Of a stretch of 64,000 bases of DNA, positions 29,501 through 38,208 are shown piece by piece. Both the position numbers and the translations under genes were made by a program. Position 1 is the stretch's first letter. Every line of letters starts with the position of its first letter. The stretch is taken from the NCBI RefSeq assembly GCF_013204845.1, contig NZ_JABMKY010000026.1:62001-126000 (forward strand), written 5' to 3'. The notes below the pieces were generated by a model. The model was not told the DNA's origin and ran no database searches. It saw only the letters and a list, made by a program, of their open reading frames with translations. This DNA is from Paenibacillus qinlingensis (lineage in GTDB: Bacteria; Bacillota; Bacilli; Paenibacillales; NBRC-103111).

Positions 29501-31142
29501 CAGGCGTCGATACTAAAGTCCCGTCTGTATCCGTTACAAGTGTTTTCGTCCAAAACTCAGCGGCTTCTTTCATGATCGGATACAGCTTCGTTCGCAAATA
29601 GGCAGTATCACCTGTAAATAAATACTTCTCCCAAAGCTGCTGGGAAAGGAATGCGCCAGCGGCTGGCTGCCAGCCCCAATTACTAATGTCCCAACCCGGT
29701 GCCGTATAGCCAAAAATGCTAGTAAACGTATGGATCGTCCACCCTGATCCCGTTACACCATGATGTTTCTGGGCTGTGACTCGGCCTGGAGCTCGTAAAG
29801 AATCAATAAAATCAACATAGGGAATTGCGGTCTCGCTCAAATTCGTCACTTCAGAAGGCCAATAATTCATTTCTAGATTAATGTTGGTATGGTAGTCGGC
29901 TCCCCATGGCGGTGTCGTTGCGTTGTTCCAGACACCCTGCAAGTTGGCTGGGAGTGATCCCTCACGCGAAGAGGAGATGAGCAAGTAGCGGCCATATTGG
30001 AAAAAAAGTGCTTCTAATGCGCTAGTAGGATTACTTTTATAACTAGCCAGAAGCTGATCCGTCGGTATCGTGGCAACTTGATCATTCAAATTTAGCGATA
30101 CTCGCTTAAAGAGTTGTTGATAGTCCGCTAGATGGCGTGCACGCAGCGTCTCATACGACTTGGCAGAAGCTGCTGCCAGTCTGTCATTCACGGTTACATG
30201 CGGATCTGTTCCTATGTAGTCTGGATAATGATTGGCATAGTCTGTCGCTGCCGACATGAGGATGGTCACTGAGCTAGCACCCGCTACCGTCAGCTTTCCG
30301 CTGCCAGCCGTCACCGTTCCCTCCTCGGTTTGGACACGGAATTGCGATTCATACGCCATGTTATTATCTGCTATGTGACCTTTTAGAGTCAGCGTATTTC
30401 CCGTAGCCACGATAGAAGGAGCTGCCTGCGGGCTAGTGACCCTAACATCCAAATTCATTTGATTCGGTTGACTGCTCGTAAGTCTCATAGCCATTACATT
30501 ATCTGGATAGCTCATGAAGTATTCACGGGTATACGTGACACCATTCTGCTTGTAGGTCACTCGCGCAATGCCGTCCTCCAGATCAAGCTCGCGCCGATAG
30601 TCCGTAGCGGTTACCGCAGCAGGGAGTGCGAAATCAAAGTAGATATCGCCGAAATTTTGATAATTGCCGAATTGCGGATAATCATTTAATGTGCCTGTTA
30701 AATATTGCTCAGCAATAGCACTTGCACCAGCTACATCGCCACTGGCCAGCTTTTGACGCACATCCGCTAAATGGTCCGCCGCCCCATCTCGATTGCCGTC
30801 TCTTCCTCCTCCAGCTATAGATCTTGGACCTCCCGTCCAGAGCGTCTTCTCATTAAACTGAATATGCTCTTGATCGACACCCCCAAACACCATGCCACCC
30901 ATGAAACCGTTGCCAATCGGCAGCGCTTGTGTTTCCCAATCTGTTGCCGGTTGGCGATACCATAGTGCCAGATTGTGCGCTGGAGGCACCGCCGCACCTG
31001 TGTAAGTAATGGTAGATGCAGCATGTGCCGTTTCAAAGGGAACAACAGCAGATAGGCCAGTAAATCCGGTAGTAATACATGCGGCCATCAGGAGACTTAC
31101 CATCGACTTCTTCGTAAAGGTTACTTTCAGCAGCTTGCGCAA
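26595..31142 (-). CDS. Secreted GH95 alpha-L-fucosidase with FN3, Big2-like, cohesin and dockerin modules
   Basis: Exported enzyme of 1515 aa predicted to remove terminal alpha-1,2-linked fucose (GH95 also contains alpha-L-galactosidases). TTG 31142 was chosen: AGAAAGGG is 8 nt upstream, whereas the GTG at 31151 directly abuts it. Signal peptide about 1-42. The GH95 domain runs about 50-815, opening LALWYRQPATDWETQALPIG. Catalytic-site residues in AfcA order: N420/N422 (NINLEMNYWP), E552 (GVSPEHG) and D708 (DGNFGGTSG). Then FN3 (about 825-910), LamG-like (920-1100), an uncharacterised sandwich (1105-1225), Big2-like (1235-1315), cohesin (1325-1450) and dockerin (1455-1515; DLNVDGKFTIGDL, DIDNDNDVDIDDL). 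Follows the response-regulator gene in the same direction; the end of the operon is GH101. Confidence 0.92.
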   Translation of the reverse strand: MRKLLKVTFTKKSMVSLLMAACITTGFTGLSAVVPFETAHAASTITYTGAAVPPAHNLALWYRQPATDWETQALPIGNGFMGGMVFGGVDQEHIQFNEKTLWTGGPRSIAGGGRDGNRDGAADHLADVRQKLASGDVAGASAIAEQYLTGTLNDYPQFGNYQNFGDIYFDFALPAAVTATDYRRELDLEDGIARVTYKQNGVTYTREYFMSYPDNVMAMRLTSSQPNQMNLDVRVTSPQAAPSIVATGNTLTLKGHIADNNMAYESQFRVQTEEGTVTAGSGKLTVAGASSVTILMSAATDYANHYPDYIGTDPHVTVNDRLAAASAKSYETLRARHLADYQQLFKRVSLNLNDQVATIPTDQLLASYKSNPTSALEALFFQYGRYLLISSSREGSLPANLQGVWNNATTPPWGADYHTNINLEMNYWPSEVTNLSETAIPYVDFIDSLRAPGRVTAQKHHGVTGSGWTIHTFTSIFGYTAPGWDISNWGWQPAAGAFLSQQLWEKYLFTGDTAYLRTKLYPIMKEAAEFWTKTLVTDTDGTLVSTPGVSPEHGSLSIGDSYDQELVWQLFTNCIDASTVLGIDEAFRNELIDKRSKLSMPKIGKYGQVQEWKEDIDDPNDQHRHISHLVGLFPGNLINKVTTPDLFHAARVTLTERGDEAEGWSRANKLNMWARMLDGNHAKKILQGQLDASTYSNLFNAGPPFQIDGNFGGTSGIAEMLLQSHTGSIDLLPALPSAWPKGDVKGLKARGDFEVDMSWNGTILTNATITSLQGNVAKVKEKTFIHPGQFQVLKTDDASPVNYTRSGDTITFNTEVGQSYTITSSVTPPPLPPTQVQSPTHTATTVDLQWTAPTSGATVAGYVVDVYQGATKTKSLNVPAASTSVQVTGLNEKQLYRFVVWSKDAEGILSTTSNETTAFTFVGNAYQQNFDDGIVGGWRKTSTTGSAAFSVENNGLKVVANPVAIMVDDNSPAYKDADLAMKLKVQTGMGRVGLLFRYTDVNNYAGVLYDGKWLWYYVKDGVEHYGELAPITLTNGKTYDVKASFVDASIQLWIDGQQVGSTTVADFLNTPGKIGLRTWFDSKVLVIDDVNYINTRPVAVQPVQKIKVDDLDPAIVYTGAWSTYNDSADYSGTEKYSGVAGASAEFTFTGTSIDFISMKQTNLGKIDVYLDGVLAQADIDCYATSTNKQVVLFSRSGLERGTHTIKVVVKGTKNAASSSAIGAIDAFAYTPAAASNSLQSITLTNIPTAMKVGDTVSSVVYATYGANDISLVTEGVTYESSNPLVVSIDSMGVLHALTPGQATIIATWGGKQATQDVIVSAVVPSEPTASLTGPAFITSGANFTVQYAVTPMQNVYAQDLTITYNPDQMSFISVDSLYPHLVIVDKSEEPGRIRLILASTTADAASVNGPLLALHWQAKSVTQSAAITLSDVKVANGNGVETHAIGNSLSVQIRSISGDLNVDGKFTIGDLAIVASAYGKTSADADWNQYKLADIDNDNDVDIDDLAWVASKILE

Positions 31143-31200
31143 AACAATCACCCTTTCTGGCTATCCAAAAGTGGTCTTGCCTATTGCGACGAAATTCGAC

Positions 31201-31219
31201 ATGATACGACATGTATCAT
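31201..31219. promoter_or_regulatory. Palindrome upstream of GH95
   Basis: ATGATACGACATGTATCAT is a 7-bp perfect inverted repeat (ATGATAC/GTATCAT) with a 5-nt centre, 59 nt upstream of the GH95 start. It shares the TGTATCAT half-site with the palindrome before the GntR gene at 7276-7294. A regulator site is plausible but unproven. Confidence 0.35.
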
Positions 31220-31279
31220 TGAAGGCATAACGAATCAAGCGTATCTTCACCGAAAATACACTTTTATCGTTCATTAACG

Positions 31280-32950
31280 CTACCCGTTCATCAAATTCTC
31301 CCGATACAACTTCGGGCTGTAACCTGTCGTTTTCTTGAACATTCTGCTGAAATGCTCTACATTCAAATACCCGACCGTTTCAGCGATATACGTAATTTTA
31401 TTGCCCTTCTTTTTCATTAACCGTTTCGATTCCTCAATGCGCAAGTTCGTTAAATACTGGATAAAATTACAACCGACCTCTTTGGTAAATTGCTTGCTTA
31501 AATACCCCTCGCTAACGCCCACCATTTCGCTGATCAATGTGAGGTTGACGTCCTCCGTATAATGGAGATCCAGAAACTGCTTGGCTAGTGTGACAACACT
31601 GCTATAGTTGGCCTCCATTGTCTTACCGTGAATGTGTTGAAATAACTGACTGCACATGCGATGCAGCCAGGTCTTCGTTTCATCCAGTGTCTCCAAACTC
31701 TTCATATATTCAAAAGGATGCTGGAGTTGTTCGTCGAGGTCATCCCAACGAATGCCTTTGCGATAAAGCAATCCGCCAAGCTCCCATAGCAAATCTTCAA
31801 ACGCGGTGTGGACATCTTGCGGTCTCCAGCCCCATGTTTGCCCAAGCAGCAGCTCCATCTGCTCAAACTCCTTGGACCATAACTGAGCGTTACTTTGCTC
31901 TAGCAGCTGCGCTATGCTTGCTCCTGTTGATTTCAGCGTAACCTGCAGCTTACGGGCATGCTCAATCCCGCTATCCCCACCGTATTTCCCCAGCTCCATA
32001 CAACTTTCTGGATAGAACACTTTATTAAATCCGGCAAAATAACTCATAGAACCCAAATGAGCTGCTTGCTGATACAAACGGTACCAAACTTTCGTGCCGC
32101 TAGCTAGATCGCTAATCCCAATCGATATAGACACATTGACATATTGATTGAGCCGCGTTTGAATCATAGAAAAGGCCGCCTGTACTTTTTCCCGAATCAT
32201 ACTTTCACTTCGAAATGTTGCGAACGAACAGAAAAGCACATATTCCGACTGGCTATTTGCATACAAGAGATACTTCATGGACATGGCGTCCAGAACAGAT
32301 TGCACGGATTGCATGATAAACCGCTGCGTCTGACCATCCCTTGAACTTCTCCCCGCCATTGCCCCCTCAGATGAGCCTTGCGAAATGGTAATGACGGCAA
32401 CGAGTTGATTCGATTCTTCGAGCAACTCCGAGATACCAGCCCCTGCAGCCGCATACGCCGATTCATCCTGCTGGGGATTGATGGAGATGAGTTGCCGAAG
32501 GATTTCACTCCTCCGATCAATGTCATCTTCCACACGCTGGATAACAGGCGTTGACGTCTCCCGCGTTTGAAGCTCATTGATTGCCTTCAAGACAACAGGC
32601 ACCAGGTGTTCCTCATCCATATCCGACTTCACAATGAAATCAATGGCGCCAAGCACAAAAGCTTCTCTGACATAGCTATACTCACTGTAGGCACTCAGCA
32701 TGATGGCGACAGGTCTTCGCTTCTGTACAATTGCCGGATGTGCTCGCAGCAGCTCAATGCCGCCCAGTCTAGGCATCTCAATATCAAGCAGCATCAGGTC
32801 GATATCGCCGTGCTGCTCCAGAATAGCAAGAGCTTCCAACCCATCGTCAGCTTCAATAACAACCTGGATGCCCATACTATCCCAGTCAATCATATGTAGA
32901 AGCGCTAGACGAACAAGCGGTTCATCGTCGACAATCATCATTTTAAACAA
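31280..32950 (-). CDS. YesN-like response regulator with AraC DNA-binding domain
   Basis: Two-component response regulator of 556 aa. The start is set at TTG 32950 (MFKMMIVDDE, the usual YesN opening) because GGGGG is 9 nt upstream; the ATG at 32959 abuts that site. Receiver domain about 1-120: acidic pair D8-D9, phospho-acceptor D56 (LLDIEMP), Lys near 105 (FIVKSD). A long middle region (about 130-440) follows, then the AraC double helix-turn-helix (about 455-550: LISEMVGVSEGYLSKQF; ITYIAETVGYLNVEHFSRMF). It lies between the importer and GH95 and is the probable activator of this O-glycan locus, driven by the kinase at 36.3-38.1 kb. Confidence 0.92.
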   Translation of the reverse strand: MFKMMIVDDEPLVRLALLHMIDWDSMGIQVVIEADDGLEALAILEQHGDIDLMLLDIEMPRLGGIELLRAHPAIVQKRRPVAIMLSAYSEYSYVREAFVLGAIDFIVKSDMDEEHLVPVVLKAINELQTRETSTPVIQRVEDDIDRRSEILRQLISINPQQDESAYAAAGAGISELLEESNQLVAVITISQGSSEGAMAGRSSRDGQTQRFIMQSVQSVLDAMSMKYLLYANSQSEYVLFCSFATFRSESMIREKVQAAFSMIQTRLNQYVNVSISIGISDLASGTKVWYRLYQQAAHLGSMSYFAGFNKVFYPESCMELGKYGGDSGIEHARKLQVTLKSTGASIAQLLEQSNAQLWSKEFEQMELLLGQTWGWRPQDVHTAFEDLLWELGGLLYRKGIRWDDLDEQLQHPFEYMKSLETLDETKTWLHRMCSQLFQHIHGKTMEANYSSVVTLAKQFLDLHYTEDVNLTLISEMVGVSEGYLSKQFTKEVGCNFIQYLTNLRIEESKRLMKKKGNKITYIAETVGYLNVEHFSRMFKKTTGYSPKLYRENLMNG

Positions 32951-32989
32951 CCTGTCCATCCCCCATCTGTGAAGTTGATTCCTTCCTAT

Positions 32990-33886
32990 CTATCCTTTCA
33001 CCGCGCCATCCATAAGTCCTTTAAAAATATACCGCTGAAAAACGATATAGAAGATGGCACTCGGCAATAAAACGATAATAATACCTGCACAGAGCATAGA
33101 CAAGTCCGAACTGCGCGTACTCACGAAGGAAGTTAAGGAAGTCGCCAACGTCGCCAGCTTCTTGTCAGGCATATATAACTGCTGAACGAAGATATCATTC
33201 ATGATCGTTACACTTTTCAAGATTGCCAGTGTTGCCGTAGCAGGCAGCAGCAGCGGGAAAATGATCGAACGGAAAATTCGAACGTACGAAGCGCCATCCA
33301 GCATAGCACTCTCGTCAAGCTGTACCGAAATCTTTTCGAGAAATTGCATGTAAATATAAATCTGCATAATATCAGTGCCAATATAAATAAGCAGCGGTGC
33401 CCCGAGCGTATTATAAACGCCGAGCGTATGCAGGAGTTGAAAGCGAGCAATTTCTGTCGTGTAAGCCGGAATAATCATCGACATCATAAAAAGAAGGAGG
33501 ATCCACTTTTTCATGCGGAACTGGAACCGATTGAGCACAAACGCGGTCATCGTCCCGAGCAGCATATTGCCAAGCATACTCAACACGACAAGCAGGAATG
33601 AGTTCCCCAGCCCGCGAATCATATTACCTTCTTTCAGAGCACCAGCATAATTATCGATATGTAGAAAACTCTTCGGAAGCGAAAACGGCGACGTTTCGGC
33701 AAGTTCCAAATTCGTCTTAAACGAACCAAATACAACGAGTAAAATCGGTACGAAAATCACGATAGCCATGAGCGTAAAAAGCACATAGTACACGATATTA
33801 GCAGCTACACGCTGTTTGCTCATTGATCGCGTACGGCTTGGCAGCGACTGCTTACTCATTTTCTCAAGCGATAGTGCACGTTCCAT
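32990..33886 (-). CDS. Carbohydrate ABC transporter permease, MsmG/AraQ type
   Basis: Second permease (298 aa) of the O-glycan locus importer. The ATG at 33886 follows the stop of the partner permease by one nucleotide, with AGGAG 11 nt upstream inside the preceding gene; an in-frame GTG at 33898 is too near that site. Six spans; the EAA loop LDESAMLDGASYVRIFRSI lies in the second half; C-terminal IFKGLMDGAVKG. The short MsmFG-like importer class takes up di- and trisaccharides, which fits the Gal-GalNAc released by GH101. No ATPase is encoded nearby. Confidence 0.92.
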   Translation of the reverse strand: MERALSLEKMSKQSLPSRTRSMSKQRVAANIVYYVLFTLMAIVIFVPILLVVFGSFKTNLELAETSPFSLPKSFLHIDNYAGALKEGNMIRGLGNSFLLVVLSMLGNMLLGTMTAFVLNRFQFRMKKWILLLFMMSMIIPAYTTEIARFQLLHTLGVYNTLGAPLLIYIGTDIMQIYIYMQFLEKISVQLDESAMLDGASYVRIFRSIIFPLLLPATATLAILKSVTIMNDIFVQQLYMPDKKLATLATSLTSFVSTRSSDLSMLCAGIIIVLLPSAIFYIVFQRYIFKGLMDGAVKG

Positions 33887-33887
33887 G

Positions 33888-34769
33888 TTAAGCTTCACTC
33901 CTGTCTTTCACGATCCATGCTTGCAACGATGAAAAAACGATAATCATGAGCAAGAGAATAACTGCCATCGCTGAGGCCAGACCGTAATTGTTGTAAGTAA
34001 ATGCCGTTTGGAGTGAAAAGAGTCCAAATGTGCTGCTCGCGCTGCCTGGACCGCCGTTCGTCATTACAAGCGGAATATCATACTGTAGAAGGGCTCCAGA
34101 TACATTCATGAACAAAATAATTTCGATCACGCGTCGGATGCCTGGAAGCGTTACATACCTTTGCTGCTGCCAAAAGTTCGCCCCATCAATTTCTGCCGCT
34201 TCATACAGGTCTTTCGGAATCGATTGCAGTCCTGCTAGAAACAACACAATATGCACGCCGCTGTAGCGCCATAAAGAAACAACGACTAAGGAATAATTGA
34301 CTATTTTCGCATCGCTCAGCCAGCTCTGGATCCACGATTCGAGTCCCATTGCTTTCAAAAGCTCATTCAACGGACCATTGATAGGATTATAAATGTAGCT
34401 GAACATATACGCCACCGCGATACCATTAATGATGTAAGGCATTAACACCGAGAAGCGGAAAAACGCGCTCCCCCGCAGTGCTCTTGTTAAGAGAACAGCC
34501 ATGATGATTTCAAGCGGAATCGCAATGGCATGTAAAATAAAATAAGTAACATTGTTTCTTATGGCATGCCAAGCTTCAGGAAAATCAAACAGCATTTGCT
34601 TATAATTGTTAAAGCCAATGTACTTAAAACTTGGGCTATACCCATCCCAACTCGTAAAGCTGTAGCGAAACAACTGCAAAGTCGGATAGATGAGAAACAA
34701 AAGTAAGAGCGCAACAGGTACGAATAGAAACGAAACGATGACGACTTTCTGCTGCATGCGATAATTCAT
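33888..34769 (-). CDS. Carbohydrate ABC transporter permease, MsmF/UgpA type
   Basis: First permease (293 aa) of the O-glycan locus importer; ATG 34769 (MNYRMQQKV) has AGGAGTG 5 nt upstream, preferred over the frame's earlier ATG at 34799. Six spans, EAA loop DLYEAAEIDGANFWQQQRYV, and the usual MTNGGPGSASSTFGL loop before the last spans. It starts 68 nt after the lipoprotein gene and forms a heterodimer with the next permease. Confidence 0.92.
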   Translation of the reverse strand: MNYRMQQKVVIVSFLFVPVALLLLFLIYPTLQLFRYSFTSWDGYSPSFKYIGFNNYKQMLFDFPEAWHAIRNNVTYFILHAIAIPLEIIMAVLLTRALRGSAFFRFSVLMPYIINGIAVAYMFSYIYNPINGPLNELLKAMGLESWIQSWLSDAKIVNYSLVVVSLWRYSGVHIVLFLAGLQSIPKDLYEAAEIDGANFWQQQRYVTLPGIRRVIEIILFMNVSGALLQYDIPLVMTNGGPGSASSTFGLFSLQTAFTYNNYGLASAMAVILLLMIIVFSSLQAWIVKDRSEA

Positions 34770-34837
34770 GTAATCACTCCTGTATACAAGAGAGGGCACT
34801 ATTCCAATCGCTCAGATAGCACCCTCTATTTAATTAC

Positions 34838-36154
34838 CTATTTGTTCGATTCAACCGCTTTCTTCCACTTGTTGTTCAGTTCTTTTTCCAAGGTATCGAT
34901 CGGCTTGCCGGAGTAAATTTCCTGCGCCGCTTTTTTGAAATCAAATTGTGCCGCACCGCTTACTTTGGCAAAGCCTTCATCTGTTGCTGAGTAGATAAAA
35001 GGTTTAAACGGATACTTTTCTGTCCATTTGTTAAAGAAAGGAAGATCCGTGCTGACACCATTGATCGTTGAGAACTGTTGCGCCATATTAATGAACGATT
35101 GGTATACATCTTTACTGAACATCCAGTCGAAGAATGCTTTGGCCTCTTCTACGTTTTTGCTGTTTTTGTTAATCCCGATATTCATATCGGATACGGTCAT
35201 GGATGTAAGTGGCTCGCTTTCAGTGCTGCGGAACGGAAGTGGGAATACGCCAAGATCTTCATCCGTTTTCACTTTCGTCGCGTAGTCACCGTAATACCAT
35301 TGACCCGCTGCGATCATGGCTGCTTTTTTCGATTCAAATAACTGTGTGGATTGATCAAAAGATATGGATAAGGCATCAGGTCCTGCCAACTTCTTTGTTG
35401 ACATTTCTTTAATAATTTTCCCGGCTTTATCAAATGTACTGCCCTCTCCGAAAGGCTCCGGCGTCTTCGCCAAATTCGCTAAGTAATTCTCATCCCCAGA
35501 GAGGATATGAGGGCCGAATTCCATGAATGGATAGAACGTCCAGTCTTCCTTGCCGCCAATGGCGATTGGCGTATATTTACCATTCGTTTTAATTTTCTCC
35601 ATCGTGGACAAGAACTCAGGTATCGTTTTTGGCACTTCCAAGTTCAACTCTTTGAAGATACTTGGGTGAAAGTAGACAAATTCCGAGAAAGAAACGAGCG
35701 GTGCGCCTAAGATTTTGCCATCAATTTTCGCTGGAAACTTATTATTCTTAGCCCCTGCTAAGTCATCGAGTGGAAGAAGAGATTGTTTGTAAATTTGCAT
35801 ATGCGCTGGCTTGAGGTAGAACAAATCAGGCAAATCATTGGCAGCTAATCGTACTTTTAAGTATTGACCGCCATTATCCGGTACCATCTCAATATCTACG
35901 GTCACGTTCGGTTTTACCTTCGTGTATTCCTTCACTTTGTCTGTCCAGAATTTAAGATCCCCTTTGGCATCCCACATCGCAAGTTTTAATTTAACGGGAT
36001 CCGCCGGTTTTGGCGTCGCTGCTGCCGCTTTCGTTTCGGCAGGTTTAACGGAAGCTGCTGCGGGTGCTGCCGTTTCTTTCGAGCATCCTGTCAATGCACT
36101 CAGCATAACAAGTCCGCCCACTAGCACTGTGCTTACGAATTTACTTTTGCCCAT
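34838..36154 (-). CDS. Sugar-binding lipoprotein of the O-glycan locus importer
   Basis: Extracellular solute-binding protein family 1 (438 aa). ATG 36154 follows GGAGGGG by 8 nt. The signal peptide ends in lipobox LTGC with C24 as the lipid anchor; an Ala/Pro/Lys-rich tether (about 29-55) follows, then the mature two-lobed fold (LKLAMWDAKGDLKFWTDKV; NDLPDLFYLKP). Size and motifs match MsmE/UgpB-like proteins for short oligosaccharides. Between the kinase and permease genes; a promoter with a cre-like element lies directly upstream. The substrate is not readable, but a core-1 or fucosylated O-glycan fragment fits the neighbours. Confidence 0.92.
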   Translation of the reverse strand: MGKSKFVSTVLVGGLVMLSALTGCSKETAAPAAASVKPAETKAAAATPKPADPVKLKLAMWDAKGDLKFWTDKVKEYTKVKPNVTVDIEMVPDNGGQYLKVRLAANDLPDLFYLKPAHMQIYKQSLLPLDDLAGAKNNKFPAKIDGKILGAPLVSFSEFVYFHPSIFKELNLEVPKTIPEFLSTMEKIKTNGKYTPIAIGGKEDWTFYPFMEFGPHILSGDENYLANLAKTPEPFGEGSTFDKAGKIIKEMSTKKLAGPDALSISFDQSTQLFESKKAAMIAAGQWYYGDYATKVKTDEDLGVFPLPFRSTESEPLTSMTVSDMNIGINKNSKNVEEAKAFFDWMFSKDVYQSFINMAQQFSTINGVSTDLPFFNKWTEKYPFKPFIYSATDEGFAKVSGAAQFDFKKAAQEIYSGKPIDTLEKELNNKWKKAVESNK

Positions 36155-36212
36155 TCTTGAAACCCCTCCAATGAATGTTTCTTTGATTCGGTTGATTGTT
36201 TAACCTGTCTTT

Positions 36213-36240
36213 ATCATACACGGGATGAAAACGCATCCAA
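36213..36240 (-). promoter_or_regulatory. Predicted sigma-A promoter with overlapping cre-like site
   Basis: On the minus strand TTGGAT (36240-36235), a 16-nt spacer and TATGAT (36218-36213) precede the lipoprotein gene. The cre-like element TGAAAACGCATCCA (36226-36239, 12 of 14 consensus positions) covers most of the -35 and spacer, as expected for CcpA repression. Confidence 0.55.
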
Positions 36241-36281
36241 ATGATCTTTTCGGCTATGAACTTGATCTTTTATGAACTGCT

Positions 36282-38075
36282 TTAAGCCTCCAGCTGAAGT
36301 GGCCGCTCTTCTTCCTGATCCCGATGAATAATCGGGATTTTCATCGATACTTTCGTTCCTTTGGGCTCATTCACAGTTAAAATAATGCCGTAATCCTCGC
36401 CGTGGTGCAGCTGAATACGATGATGGACATTAGCGACGCCCATACCTGTAAACGTATGCGGGCTTCGTCTTGTTCGGAATTCCTCGAGCTGCTCTTCTGT
36501 CATCCCCTCACCATTATCGGAGATATCGATGTGCAGACTGCCTTCATGCATGCGTGCTTGAATGACGATTTTCCCACGCGTTTCTTTGCCAGCCATACCG
36601 TGTACGATGCTATTTTCCAAAATGGGTTGAAGCAACAACTTAAGTAAATACTTCGATTCTGCCTGCGGGTCGATCTGCCATTCAACTTCAAATTTGTTGC
36701 CATAACGAATTTCCATAATGTATAGGTAATGCTTCAAATTAGCGATTTCGTCGGAAAAACGGATAAGCACGCCACCTCGGTTAAACGCAGAGGAAACGAG
36801 CCGCATAAGGGCATTCGTCATGTTACGAATATTGTCCGCCTTACTGATCAGCGCCATTAGCTTGATCGCATTCAATGTATTAATAAGAAAGTGCGGATTA
36901 ATTTGCGACTGCAGGGCAGCGAACTCCGCTTTCCGCTTCGTTTGTTCTTGTTCCTCACGCTGCCGTAGAAGCAACTTAATTTGATCGAGCATATGATTGA
37001 ACGTTCTGCCTAGCGCTGCCATTTCCGCAATTTTCGAAGTCCCAATCTTGGCGTTCAGCTCCCCTTCCATGACAAGGGACATTTTACGAACTAAGACGTG
37101 AATAGGCCTCGTTAAACTGTGAACTAAATAAAAGGAAAGGAGCAAAAATACAACGATAACCGCGATGGTTGCGAATAGGACGAACTTAAAAATGCGTTCA
37201 TAATTGGCCGTTACTTTACTATAAGGGATCTCTTGAATCGCTTTCCAGCCTGTATCTCCAACGCTCGCATAGGTAACCATCATCTTGCGACCGCTCACCT
37301 GATCGATAAAATGACCCTCACGCGCACCTCTGATCTGCTCAAGCTTAGCCGGTGTTAAGCTCGATTGATCCCAATTGTAGCTGGCTGTGACAACTTGCCC
37401 TTCCTTGCTCACAATGACATAGGTGGAATCATCGTTGGGCTGCTGTCGCAAGATTTTATCAAACGCTTCTTCGTTCAGTGAAAAATAAATCATCTCGACA
37501 TTACTAAGCGTATGGTAGTCACTGGGTGCAATCGCTGCTGTCACAGCTAACGGTTCCCTCACTCCGTATAGAAGCGTTTCCTGAAGGCTTAGAAACTGCA
37601 CACTATCTTTGTGCTGAAGCAAGTTCTGATACCATGATGCTGAACGCAGCTCCTGCTCATCCTTGATCAAGTTCTGCTTAAACGAATACACGCCGCCATC
37701 TTTATAAAAAAAGTGGATCGCCAGCAGCTGGCTAGACATCGAATACGTGTATCTGCTTAGCGCAAGTGTAAGGTCGTTAATATACTTAAATCGGTTGCTT
37801 TCATCCGCTTGAATCAAAGATGTTACCGTTGATAGCACATCGCGATCGACACCGACGGCAGCTGCAGCGTATTCGATTTTACCGATCTCCTGCTGAGCGG
37901 AATAGGTGACCGCATGGAGGGTTTGCAGGGTCCGCTCCGTTGTTTGCTGTAGTAAATCTCGTTTGTATACTTGAAGAATCATGGTAGAGATGGTCACGAT
38001 CGGGAATACAACCATGACGACTAACAAGATATGGAGAGTCACTGAAAACGACCATGGTTTCGTAAATAACTTCAA
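36282..38075 (-). CDS. YesM-like sensor histidine kinase
   Basis: Membrane histidine kinase of 597 aa, partner of the response regulator at 31.3 kb. The start is ambiguous; TTG 38075 (MKLFTKPWSFS) has GGGG 8 nt upstream, while GTG 38084 and GTG 38078 are possible. Membrane spans at about 12-32 and 300-320 enclose an extracellular sensor domain; HAMP follows (about 320-370, SLTRPIHVLVRKMS), then the LytS/YesM-type kinase core with phospho-acceptor His near 390 (LQSQINPHFLINTLN) and a GHKL ATPase domain (LLQPILENSIVHG; DNGEGM). It likely senses an extracellular glycan or a sugar-loaded binding protein. It is 133 nt downstream of the cohesin-SLH gene, so co-transcription is possible. Confidence 0.92.
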   Translation of the reverse strand: MKLFTKPWSFSVTLHILLVVMVVFPIVTISTMILQVYKRDLLQQTTERTLQTLHAVTYSAQQEIGKIEYAAAAVGVDRDVLSTVTSLIQADESNRFKYINDLTLALSRYTYSMSSQLLAIHFFYKDGGVYSFKQNLIKDEQELRSASWYQNLLQHKDSVQFLSLQETLLYGVREPLAVTAAIAPSDYHTLSNVEMIYFSLNEEAFDKILRQQPNDDSTYVIVSKEGQVVTASYNWDQSSLTPAKLEQIRGAREGHFIDQVSGRKMMVTYASVGDTGWKAIQEIPYSKVTANYERIFKFVLFATIAVIVVFLLLSFYLVHSLTRPIHVLVRKMSLVMEGELNAKIGTSKIAEMAALGRTFNHMLDQIKLLLRQREEQEQTKRKAEFAALQSQINPHFLINTLNAIKLMALISKADNIRNMTNALMRLVSSAFNRGGVLIRFSDEIANLKHYLYIMEIRYGNKFEVEWQIDPQAESKYLLKLLLQPILENSIVHGMAGKETRGKIVIQARMHEGSLHIDISDNGEGMTEEQLEEFRTRRSPHTFTGMGVANVHHRIQLHHGEDYGIILTVNEPKGTKVSMKIPIIHRDQEEERPLQLEA

Positions 38076-38208
38076 CACCTTCACCCCGTAATTTCAAATA
38101 CGAAATATGACTTCGTAGACATACATTCGGGCTGATCAGGGCGATGTCCTTTAATTGTAAAATCGACAAAATCTCCCTTTTTCCCAGCTGACCGGCAGCA
38201 TCTCCCCC

